Shown one piece after another: positions 16,959 to 24,174 of a DNA stretch of 60,944 nt (position 1 is the first letter of the stretch; each line of letters starts with the position of its first letter). Both the position numbers and the translations under genes were made by a program. The stretch is taken from NCBI RefSeq assembly GCF_003313395.1, contig NZ_QNFZ01001068.1, positions 1 to 60,944 on the forward strand, given 5' to 3'. The notes under the pieces were generated by a model. It did no database searches, had not been told where the DNA came from, and was given only the letters and a program-made list of their open reading frames with translations. Origin of the DNA: Nonomuraea lactucae. Lineage in GTDB: Bacteria; Actinomycetota; Actinomycetes; Streptosporangiales; Streptosporangiaceae.

Positions 16959-17377
16959 CCTGCCACGGCCTGTTTCGAACCACCGCGGCGGCATGCCCCG
17001 CTCACCCGTCGGACGTGGCCCCCGGAGCCGGAGGGCCACCTCTCGAGCGTGGAGGTGTAGCCTTCGGGCAGATCCGGCTCGAGGGACCTTGGGCAGGCGG
17101 CGCATCACCTTGCCGCTGAGGGTGTGCGGCGGGTGCTGGTGGAGGGTGAGCGCCTTTGGCGCCATCGCGCCCAGCCTCGTGAGGCCGAAGGCGGTCAGCT
17201 CTGTGCGCAACTCCTGGGTCTTTGGACCTCCCTGTCGTTGACTGGGCTGTCCGACAGGCTGCCGTTGCGCCGTGGTACGGGCCCATCGGCGGTTCGGATC
17301 GGGACCTTAGCCCCATGCCGGCGGGCCGACCCGGACGGATGCTGGGGTGAGGTGCGCAATGACCGTGTGGGGGAATC
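16959..17377. other. Intergenic region with two DosR-like boxes
   Basis: The 419 bases contain no gene that I can support. Long antisense ORFs reach in from the kinase gene but look like shadows. The region holds GGGACCTTGGGCAG at 17083-17096 and a better GGGACCTTAGCCCC at 17301-17314, both upstream of the DUF1876 gene. Confidence 0.55.
17301..17314. promoter_or_regulatory. DosR-like box upstream of DUF1876 gene
   Basis: GGGACCTTAGCCCC matches the GGGACYTTnGNCCC pattern shared with five other sites in this window. It lies 63 bases before the start of the Rv1738-like gene, whose mycobacterial relative is among the most strongly DosR-induced genes. A second, weaker copy is at 17083-17096. Confidence 0.6.
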
Positions 17378-17644
17378 ATGCAAGCCAAGAGGTGGACCGT
17401 CCAGATCTTCATCAGCGAGGACGACGGCGACGACCGCACGCTGGCGCGCGCGGTCCTGTACGCGCGGGGCAGCAAGTGGCACGAGAGCGTGGGGCTCGCC
17501 AGGCGCAACCCCGGCGACCGCCCGGTGCCGGAGATCGGCGACGAGCTGGCCGCCGGCCGGGCCCTGATGGACCTGGCCGACAAGCTCATCGGTGACGCCG
17601 CCGACGACGTCGCGCAATTGGGAGGACCCGTAGAAGCGCGTTGA
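17378..17644 (+). CDS. DUF1876 dormancy-associated protein (Rv1738/Rv2632c family)
   Basis: The 88-residue protein contains the family pattern WTVQIFISEDDGDDRTLARA, then a Gly-containing linker and a C-terminal helix (ALMDLADKLIGDAADDV). M. tuberculosis Rv1738 is a DosR-regulon protein with a fold related to ribosome hibernation factors, so a role in translational shutdown is possible. It is preceded by DosR-like boxes and followed by a strong hairpin terminator, so it is probably monocistronic. Confidence 0.85.
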   Translation: MQAKRWTVQIFISEDDGDDRTLARAVLYARGSKWHESVGLARRNPGDRPVPEIGDELAAGRALMDLADKLIGDAADDVAQLGGPVEAR

Positions 17645-17897
17645 GGGCAGTCCGACGCCCGGCGGGACCGCCGGGCGTTCGCTGTCCCGCTGCTCGGCTC
17701 CGCGCCCGGCGCGGCGGCACCACGGCGACCGGGCAGGTCACGTGGTGCAGTACCCCATGGCTGACCGATCCCAGCACCGCCGACGTGAACCCGCCCAGCG
17801 CACGCGAGCCCACCACGACCAGGTCAGCGGTGGTCGCGGCCGTTAAGTGGGCCGCGACCGGGTGGTCACACACCTGGTCGTCGACGATCCGCAACAC
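17586..17897 (-). pseudogene. Universal stress protein C-terminal fragment
   Basis: The reading frame contains only the second half of a USP domain, including ATTADLVVVGSRALGGF, VLGSVSHGVLHH and CPVAVVPP, the ATP-binding G-x2-G-x9-G(S) region and terminal strand. The N-terminal strand and the P-loop-preceding half are missing. After CPVAVVPP it runs on through a non-homologous tail that overlaps the DUF1876 terminator and 3' end antisense. It is a decayed gene. Confidence 0.65.
17655..17678 (+). terminator. Hairpin terminator after DUF1876 gene
   Basis: ACGCCCGGCG (17655-17664) pairs perfectly with CGCCGGGCGT (17669-17678) around a 4-base loop, ten bases after the stop codon. No U-run follows, which is usual for actinobacteria. 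Confidence 0.7.
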
Positions 17898-18005
17898 GCT
17901 ATGAAGTCACAGGTCAGTGCCAAAGGCCTACGCCGGAGGGGCATCCGCCCATGCCGACTTCCCGCAATGCCGCTCTCGACGGCTCAACCAGATGGAGGAT
18001 GACCC

Positions 18006-18218
18006 TCATCCCGTACCCCCTGCGGGAGACAGGGCGGGACGGATGACCGCGACGGGGCAGTGCGCGTGGTGCACGACGCCGCGACTGACCGAGCCCAGCA
18101 GCGCCGAGCTCACCAGGCCGCGTCCCCGCAAGCCCACCACCACCAGGTCCGCCGACTCCGACGCCCGGCAGACGACCTCCACGGGCGAGCCCGCGACGAT
18201 CTCCTCGACCACCCGCAC
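18006..18218 (-). pseudogene. Second universal stress protein C-terminal fragment
   Basis: This holds the C-terminal half of another USP domain, with ESADLVVVGLRGRGLVSSALL, GSVSRGVVHHAHCPVAV and a short tail to the stop. Nothing upstream resembles the missing N-terminal half, and the upstream DNA is occupied by a plus-strand YHS fragment. It differs from the fragment at 17586-17897, so it comes from a separate gene or a separate domain of a tandem USP. Confidence 0.65.
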
Positions 18219-18225
18219 CTGCGGC

Positions 18226-18376
18226 CGCCACCGAAACCGGCCCGGTGGCCGACCCGGTGTGCGGGATGCGGGTGGACCCGCAGACCGCCGCCTCGGCCGA
18301 GCGCGACGGGGGCATGTACTGGTTCTGCTCGGCCGCCCGCCGTGACGCCTTCACCGGCAAGCGGGCCCATCACTGA
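18226..18376 (+). pseudogene. YHS metal-binding domain fragment
   Basis: An open frame without its own start reads VADPVCGMRVDPQTAAS and GGMYWFCSAARRDAF before a stop at 18374-18376. This is the YHS domain pattern (DPVCGM...YFCS..C...F), with the last cysteine replaced by Arg. YHS domains occur at the end of some ABC ATPases and in copper-handling proteins. A related but degraded copy occurs at 18595-18640, so this looks like debris of a duplicated ABC/YHS gene. Confidence 0.55.
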
Positions 18377-18484
18377 CCGGACAGAGGCTTAGGGCGGGGC
18401 AGGCCGCCGACCTGGCCGCACAGACCGGCACACCGGCCAGGGACCGGGCGCGAGCCGTCCTGGACCGGGGCCCGCCTGTCCGCA

Positions 18485-18698
18485 CGGCTGGGCTTCCGCA
18501 GCATGGTCATCGCCAGCCACGACGAACGGTTGCGCGAGATCGCCGACCGCACCCTATGGCTGGAAGACGGCCGCTTTCCGCGACCTGGACGCTCTGGTCG
18601 CCGACCCGATCTGCGGGATGCGCGGGCGCCGTCGCGTACCAGCCGTCGCGTACCACATGCTGACTGCCTGGGAGCGGCGAGGCCTGGAAGACGGCTGA
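18485..18698 (+). pseudogene. ABC-transporter ATPase C-terminal remnant with YHS tail
   Basis: One frame reads LGFRSMVIASHDERLREI then ADRTLWLEDGRF, which is the D-loop/H-loop end of an ABC ATPase. A one-base shift near 18580 moves the continuation to another frame, DLDALVADPICGMRG, ending at 18698. In intact relatives the ATPase ends with this type of YHS tail (RDLxALVADPVCGM). The Walker A and B regions are absent. Confidence 0.6.
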
Positions 18699-18722
18699 TC
18701 GGCCACGTGAGAGGCTGTGTTC

Positions 18723-19190
18723 ATGGAGCAGCAGGAAAGGGGATCGGGGCCCGCGGGCCGTATCGAGACCCTGGACCGTGATGCCTGCCTGGCGCTGCTG
18801 TCGACGGTCGTCGTCGGTCGCATCGCCTGGTCGGCATCCACCAACGATCTGAAGATCGTGCCGGTCAACTTCGTGCTGGACGGCGACAGCATCGTGTTCA
18901 AGACCGCGCGGGGCGGCAAGCTCGACGCCGTCCGCCACGGTGTGCCGCTGACCTTCGAAGCAGACGATGTGGAGCCCGCCCTGCACGTGGGCTGGAGCGT
19001 TGTGCTGAACGGTCGAGCCGAAGTCGTCACTGAGCGTGGACAAGTTCGTCGTCTGGAGCGGTTCGTCGGGGCTGCCTGGGCTCCGATGGCTGAGCCGGTG
19101 TTCGTGCGGTTGTCCCCGCATGAGATCAGCGGTCGCCGCATTCCCCTGCACGCAGGCGGTGTCACCACCCAGCCTGTCGACGACGCCTGA
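18723..19190 (+). CDS. Pyridoxamine 5'-phosphate oxidase-family flavin/F420-binding protein
   Basis: The 155-residue protein is a split beta-barrel flavin- or F420-binding protein. It has LDRDACLALLSTVVVGRIAW, then VPVNFVLDGDSIVFKTARGGKL and a VVLNGRAEVV strand. The family is common in actinobacterial stress islands and includes the DosR-regulon gene Rv3129, as I recall. The cofactor cannot be decided by eye. ATG 18723 is chosen because GAGAGG lies eight bases upstream. The gene directly follows the ABC/YHS debris. Confidence 0.8.
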   Translation: MEQQERGSGPAGRIETLDRDACLALLSTVVVGRIAWSASTNDLKIVPVNFVLDGDSIVFKTARGGKLDAVRHGVPLTFEADDVEPALHVGWSVVLNGRAEVVTERGQVRRLERFVGAAWAPMAEPVFVRLSPHEISGRRIPLHAGGVTTQPVDDA

Positions 19191-19763
19191 TGCAGCGCCA
19201 GGGATATGGACTCGTGGCTGGTGAGCTCGGTGGCCCGCACACGCTTCTCGGCGAGGACTAAGGAGGCGTCCGGCCGACGTGACGCACGGCTGCCGGCCGG
19301 GCCGTCTCGTGTGCGAGCGCGCCCCCCCTTCAGAACACGACACGCACCGCTCATGCATACCAGTAGCCAGCCGATCGCGATCCGTGAACCTTGGAACTCT
19401 GCCTTCCCGCGCGCATCTACCGGCTCGGAAACACAGGGCACTGCACCATCCCGGGCTTCACGTGCCGAATGGTCGTCGCCCTGCGTCGCTCCGCTTCAGT
19501 GCAGCGCCTCGACATGGAGCAACTCGAGACGCATGTTCTCCTCATAGCCGTTCAGAACGTCCACCATACCTCCTGACGAACAGACGCCCCCATAGCCACA
19601 ATCGTTGGCAACATTACGGCCCTCGTCTGCCGCCACACCGCCGTGGCATGCATCCCGGGCGTGTAGGACCATCGCCCCAGGGTGGACAGGCATAACGGCC
19701 CTGGGCGCGGAAGGGTGCCGGGAGGAGGCTGAAGGCAAGATGCTTGCTCCAAGGAGCGGAGGG
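19191..19763. other. Intergenic region without recognisable gene
   Basis: About 570 bases of somewhat lower GC with only short, family-less ORFs on both strands. A 7-bp inverted repeat, CCCAGGG at 19676-19682 and CCCTGGG at 19699-19705, lies about 60 bases before the DUF305 gene and could belong to its control region. Confidence 0.45.
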
Positions 19764-20471
19764 ATGGACATGAAACGCTCCATGGGCGTGGCAATAGCGG
19801 CCACGGCAGTGGCAACCGCCACGGCGGTCAGCGGAGCCACCCTTGCCACCGCTGACCGCGGGCCGAAACCCACCACCGCCGCCGCCGGATGGCGGCAGCC
19901 CTGCTGGCCGATGGGCTCCATGCACCGGATCGTGGTCAATGACGAGGCCGGCTACCTGGCCCAGATGGTGGCCCACCACCAGGAGGCGGTCGAGGCGGCC
20001 CGCCAGCTGCAGCGCTCAAGCCGGACCGAGATGCGCGCCCTGGGCGCTTCCATCGTCAAGACGCAGACCGCCGAGATCGCCACCATGAAAAGCTGGCTGA
20101 CCACGTGGTACCCAGGCCAGAAGGCCGCGCTTTCACGGCCGATGATGCGCGATCTGTCCAAGCTGTCGGGTGATGCGCTGGATGAGACATTCCTGCAGGA
20201 CATGATTCCGCACCACATGGTGGCGGTGATGATGTCGCAGCAGGTGCTCATGCACGGGCGCATCCAGCATCCGCAGATCGCCGACCTCGCCCGGACGGTG
20301 CGTGATAGCCAGCACACCGAGATGTTCCAGATGCAGCGCTACCTGGCCGACTGGTTCGGCACCGGCTGGCGGATGCCGTGCGGCCCGTGGGGATGGCCGG
20401 ATGGCTCCACACCCTCACCATCACAGGGAACGGGCTCACCGTGGATGCTCGGCGGAATGATGGGTTGGTGA
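19764..20471 (+). CDS. DUF305 exported protein
   Basis: The 235-residue protein has a signal peptide (KRSMGVAIAATAVATATAVSG), so it is probably secreted or lipid-free periplasmic. The mature part is a DUF305 (four-helix, ferritin-like) domain with the paired motifs AQMVAHHQEAVEAAR (about residue 72) and LQDMIPHHMVAVMMS (about 150), whose His and Met residues suggest metal binding, often copper. The C-terminus is rich in Trp, Gly and Pro. An AAGGAG/GGAGGG stretch precedes two possible starts, 19764 and 19770. It stands alone between the FMN-binding gene and an integrase scar. Confidence 0.82.
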   Translation: MDMKRSMGVAIAATAVATATAVSGATLATADRGPKPTTAAAGWRQPCWPMGSMHRIVVNDEAGYLAQMVAHHQEAVEAARQLQRSSRTEMRALGASIVKTQTAEIATMKSWLTTWYPGQKAALSRPMMRDLSKLSGDALDETFLQDMIPHHMVAVMMSQQVLMHGRIQHPQIADLARTVRDSQHTEMFQMQRYLADWFGTGWRMPCGPWGWPDGSTPSPSQGTGSPWMLGGMMGW

Positions 20472-20625
20472 ACACGCCTGGCCACCCATCACCCGACGGG
20501 GACAAGCCTCGCGCCCTCGCCAGCAAACCCCTTGCCCTATCTTCCGAGATGGCGTACAGCGAGGCGTCACAGGAGCCCGGATCAGCTTCCGAGATTACGA
20601 AGCGCCGCCCGGGCGCCGACCCACC

Positions 20626-20741
20626 CGGCTCCCGCCCGCTTACGACACTGTCCTGGCCCAGTACGCCACGCGGTGGAGCACGCGCCGCTGTCGGCCGAGA
20701 CCCGGCGCACCTACTGCTCCAGGGGCCGGGTGTTCCGGTGA
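20626..20741 (+). pseudogene. N-terminal scrap of a tyrosine recombinase
   Basis: Two adjacent frames read PPAYDTVLAQYATRW and then HAVEHAPLSAETRRTYCSR ending in VFR-stop. The second piece is the start of the SAM-like core-binding domain of tyrosine recombinases (usually LSxxTRRxYLSRVRxFL). A one-base shift near 20667 and a stop at 20739-20741 separate it from any catalytic domain. This is a recombination scar, not a working gene. The rest of 20472-20825 shows nothing else I can name. Confidence 0.5.
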
Positions 20742-20825
20742 AGATCACGGCCGACTGGATGTCGTCGGTCAGGGTCGAAGGCACGGAGTCAGGGAGCATC
20801 TCCATCATCGAGATGGCCCCTGAGA

Positions 20826-21535
20826 TCACGTGACAGGTGCGTAGGTTTCACCTTCGGTCACCACCGCGACGGGGCAGGGCGCGTTGTGGAGGAAACTCAC
20901 AGCGGCCCGCTTGCGTCCGACGACCAAGAGGGTCGCGTGGGCAGTGGCGTTACCCTGCTGGATCAGGACGCCGGGGTGGCGCGCCGCCCACTGCGTCAAG
21001 TCCCCGGGGACGCTCAGGGGCAGCTGGCGCAGGGCGGCCTCGCCGAGGGCGAACTCCAGAACGGAGGCGTCCGGCTCCTCCTCCACCATGACGATCGGCG
21101 CTGGATTCGTGGGGCGGGCAGGGGCCCCGGGCCACGTACGACGATGACAGGGCAGTCGGCGTGGGCGGCCACATATCCGGCGACCGAGCCGACGACCGCC
21201 CTGGGGAGCGCGCTCAGGCCGCGGGAGCCGACCACGATGAGCGTGGCGTCGCTGGACAGCTCGACCAAGCGCTGGGCCGCGGGGCCTTCGTACAGGTCGG
21301 TCTCGACGCGCACGCCCGAGCTGGTGGCGCGGGCGCAATCGGCGCCGTGCCACAGCACGTGCTCGGCCGCCTTGCGCAAATGTGCCTTGGCCTCCTCGTC
21401 CGCCTCGCCGTAGGGCCATTGCCAGGCGTGGGCGATCGTCAGGGGCAGCTTCCTGAGCTCGGCCTCGTCGAGTGCCCAGTCCAGAGCCTGCATCGAGAAG
21501 TCGGAGCCGTCGTAGCCGAGCACGATGTGGTCCAT
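20826..21535 (-). pseudogene. Two-domain universal stress protein split by a frameshift
   Basis: The frame opening at ATG 21535, after a strong GGAGGGGAGGG site, encodes a complete first USP domain: MDHIVLGYDGSDFSMQALDW ... LIVVGSRGLSALPRAVVGSV ... CPVIVVRG. A second USP domain follows in a different frame, PIVMVEEEPDASVLEFALG ... LLVVGRKRAAVSFL ... CPVAVVTEG, with its stop at 20826. The shift lies in the GC-run around 21110-21135. The first frame alone continues to a stop at 21014. The protein may now be a working single-domain USP, a sequencing artefact or a real frameshift. Confidence 0.7.
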
Positions 21536-21614
21536 GTCCGTGAACCCTCCCCTCCGGCGTCCAGCCTCGCCTCCGGTACGGCCGCGCCGTAGGGCCGGGC
21601 GGCCCGCGTCTGGC

Positions 21615-21628
21615 GGGACGTTGGTCAC
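21615..21628. promoter_or_regulatory. DosR-like box upstream of USP gene
   Basis: GGGACGTTGGTCAC lies 80 bases upstream of the USP start at 21535 and overlaps the 3' end of the P-type ATPase gene. It resembles the better boxes at 39626 and 24100. Confidence 0.5.
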
Positions 21629-24063
21629 CTCTTGGCTCGCCAGGCCTTGTGCGCGGCGTCGGCCACCACCATGGCGGGGATCGCCAGCGCGGCGAGCAAC
21701 CATCCGACCGGCGGCGGGAAGGCGCCGCCGAGGACCCCGGCGACGGGTGGCAGGCCGAGGAAGAGCAGCAGCATGACGGCCTCGAAGGCGAGGGCACCCA
21801 GCAGGAGCGGGTTGGTACGCCAGCGCAACCTGCCGATCCAGCGGGACTCGCTGCGGCAGGCGAAGGCGTTGGCGAACTGGCCGAGCACGACGGCGGTGAA
21901 CGCGGTGCCCGAGGCGGTGGCAAGCAGGGCGGGACCCGGCGCGGTGCCGAGGTGCCAGCCGCCCAACACGAGGACTGCGACGAAGGCTCCCATCTCGGCC
22001 AGGGCCTGAGTCGGACCGAGGACGCCGAAGACGCGGCCGATCAGGCGGCGGTCGACCAGGTTGCCGGTGCGGGCAGGGCCGTGCATGGTACGCGGGTTGG
22101 CCGGTTCGGCGCCGAGGGCGAGGGCGGGCAGCAGGTCGGTGCCGATGTCGAGCGCGAGCACCTGCAGCACACTCAGCGCGAGGGGGATAGTGCCGCCGGA
22201 CAGCGCCCATACGGCGAACGGGGTCAGCTCGGCCACGTTGTCGGTGAGGTGATAGGTGAGGAAGCGGCGCACGTTCGCGTAGGTGGCGCGGCCCAGTTCG
22301 ACGGCCGAGACGATGGTGGCGAAGTGGTCGTCCAGCAATACCAGGTCGGCGGCCTCGCGGGCGACGTCGGTGCCGGAGGCGCCCATGGCGATGCCGATGT
22401 CGGCCTCGCGCAAGGCCGGGCCGTCGTTGACGCCGTCACCGGTCATGGCCACGACGTGGCCGCGCGAGCGCAGGGCGCGAGCGATGCGCAGCTTGTCCTC
22501 TGGGGTGACGCGAGCGACGACCACGCCGTCGCGGTCGAGCAGCTCGCCCAGCGCCACGTCGTCGCCGGGCAGGTCGGCGCCGGTGACGACCAGCTCGTCC
22601 CGTCCCAGGAGGCCGACCTCGGCCGCGATGGCGCGGGCGGTGCCCGGGTGGTCGCCGGTGACCATGGCCAGTTTGATCCCGGCGATCCGGCACTTCCAGA
22701 TCGCCTCGGCCACGTCGTCGCGTGGCGGGTCGTGCAGCCCGACCAGGCCGAGAAACTCTAGATCGCGTTCCTCCGCCGTGTCCCCCCTGGCGACGGCCAG
22801 CACGCGCAGACCGTGCCGGCTCATCCTGTTCAGTGCCTCATCCACTCCGGGTACGACGCCGCAGAGCGGGATCACGGTGTCCGATGCGCCCTTCGCGTGC
22901 AGGCGACCGTCGGCCACGACGGAGGCGCGGCGCCGTACCGGATCGAAGGGGAAACGCGCGGCGATCTCCCCCGCCAGGTCGACGCCCAGCCGCAGCGCCT
23001 CGACGTGTAGGGCGACCTCCATCGGGTCGCCCACCGGCTTACCGTCGCTCATCCGGCCGGTGGAGCTGAGCACCGCCGAGCGCATCACGTCGGCCGGCGA
23101 GTGCCCCGGCGCCCACACGTCGGCGACGGTCATCTCGTTGCGGGTCAGCGTGCCGGTCTTGTCGGTGCAGATGAACGTGGCGGAGCCGAGCGTCTCGACC
23201 GCCTCCAAGTGGCGGACCAGGGCGTGCCTGGTCGCCATGCGTTGCGCGGCCCGGGCCAGCGAGAGGGTGACGGTGGGCAGCAGCCCTTCGGGGACCAGGG
23301 CCACCGTGACGCCGATGGCGAACAGGAAACCCTGGCCCGGCTCCATGCCCAGCAGCAGGGCCAGCCCGAAGAACGCCACCCCGACCGCGACCGCGACCCC
23401 CGCGACGATCCTGACCACCTTGCCCAGCTGGACCGCCAACGGGCTGGGCGGCCGGCTGGCCTCCCTGGTGAGCTTGGCGATCGCGGCCAGCCTGGTATGC
23501 CGGCCGGTGGCCATCACGACGGCTTCGCCCTGCCCTTCCACCACGAACGTGCCCGCATAGGCCCGGTCCCCGGCCTCGGGGCGGACGGGACGGCTCTCCC
23601 CCGTCAGCATCGACTCGTTGACCGCCAGCGCGTGCACCTCCGCCAACCCCAGGTCCGCCGAGACGCGGTCGCCCGCCTCCAGCAGCACCACGTCCCCGAC
23701 CACGAGATCGGCCGCGCCGATCAGGCAGCGCTTGCCGTCCCGGCGGACAACCGCGTTGGCCGGGATCAGCTCGCCCAACCGTTGCGCGGCCTGGTCGGCG
23801 CGGTACTCCTGGGCGAACGCGAACACCCCGTTGAGCAGCACGACGATGACGATGGCCACGGCCAGCTGCGGCATCCCGGCCAGCAGCGCCAGCACGGACG
23901 CGCCCCACAGCAGCAGGGCGAAGAAGTGCACCATCTCGCGCAACAGCAACACCATGGGAGAGGTACGGCGTGCGGCCGGCAACGTGTTCGGCCCGTCGGC
24001 GATCAGCCGCGCCCCGGCCGCGGCAGCGGTCAGCCCGGGGCCTGCCGGGGACACGGTTGTCAT
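21625..24063 (-). CDS. Cation-translocating P-type ATPase (CtpF/PMR1-like)
   Basis: This 812-residue P2-type ATPase has the actuator motif LTGES (about residue 140), the phosphorylation site D301 in CTDKTGTLT, the hinge MTGDGVND and a PEGL transmembrane motif (VALVPEGLLP) that suggests calcium or similar cation transport. About ten membrane helices are apparent. The start at 24063 gives the normal N-terminal cation-ATPase domain, and a longer frame to 24495 would overlap the divergent gene. M. tuberculosis CtpF (Rv1997) is a DosR-regulon member of this class. A DosR-like box lies 37 bases upstream. Confidence 0.9.
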   Translation of the reverse strand: MTTVSPAGPGLTAAAAGARLIADGPNTLPAARRTSPMVLLLREMVHFFALLLWGASVLALLAGMPQLAVAIVIVVLLNGVFAFAQEYRADQAAQRLGELIPANAVVRRDGKRCLIGAADLVVGDVVLLEAGDRVSADLGLAEVHALAVNESMLTGESRPVRPEAGDRAYAGTFVVEGQGEAVVMATGRHTRLAAIAKLTREASRPPSPLAVQLGKVVRIVAGVAVAVGVAFFGLALLLGMEPGQGFLFAIGVTVALVPEGLLPTVTLSLARAAQRMATRHALVRHLEAVETLGSATFICTDKTGTLTRNEMTVADVWAPGHSPADVMRSAVLSSTGRMSDGKPVGDPMEVALHVEALRLGVDLAGEIAARFPFDPVRRRASVVADGRLHAKGASDTVIPLCGVVPGVDEALNRMSRHGLRVLAVARGDTAEERDLEFLGLVGLHDPPRDDVAEAIWKCRIAGIKLAMVTGDHPGTARAIAAEVGLLGRDELVVTGADLPGDDVALGELLDRDGVVVARVTPEDKLRIARALRSRGHVVAMTGDGVNDGPALREADIGIAMGASGTDVAREAADLVLLDDHFATIVSAVELGRATYANVRRFLTYHLTDNVAELTPFAVWALSGGTIPLALSVLQVLALDIGTDLLPALALGAEPANPRTMHGPARTGNLVDRRLIGRVFGVLGPTQALAEMGAFVAVLVLGGWHLGTAPGPALLATASGTAFTAVVLGQFANAFACRSESRWIGRLRWRTNPLLLGALAFEAVMLLLFLGLPPVAGVLGGAFPPPVGWLLAALAIPAMVVADAAHKAWRAKR

Positions 24064-24099
24064 GTCTGCCACCCTCACCCTGCAGCGGCTCAGCGGGCA

Positions 24100-24113
24100 G
24101 GGACCTTGGGCCC
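24100..24113. promoter_or_regulatory. DosR-like box between divergent P-ATPase and acyl-CoA synthetase
   Basis: GGGACCTTGGGCCC is followed by CCAAGG, so the site also contains the near-perfect palindrome CCTTGGGCCCCAAGG. It sits in the 111-base spacer between two divergent starts and could control both. Confidence 0.65.
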
Positions 24114-24174
24114 CAAGGCCAGGGCCGTCCGGCACTGCCCGCCTCATCCGCCTGTCGGACAGTCTCATACCGTG

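Noticed and set aside
16293-17210. 305-codon minus-strand ORF over the kinase gene and its downstream spacer
   Set aside because: Mostly antisense to a clear P-loop kinase. Its N-terminal part in the spacer has no convincing family match.
17917-17929. GTGCCAAAGGCCT near a USP fragment as a DosR box
   Set aside because: The outer bases do not match and it lies upstream of a decayed gene, so it is too weak.
22283-24174. Plus-strand ORFs antisense to the P-type ATPase, including the upstream extension of the GNAT/acyl-CoA synthetase frame from 23101
   Set aside because: The P-type ATPase motifs on the minus strand are decisive, and GNAT homology starts at 24175.
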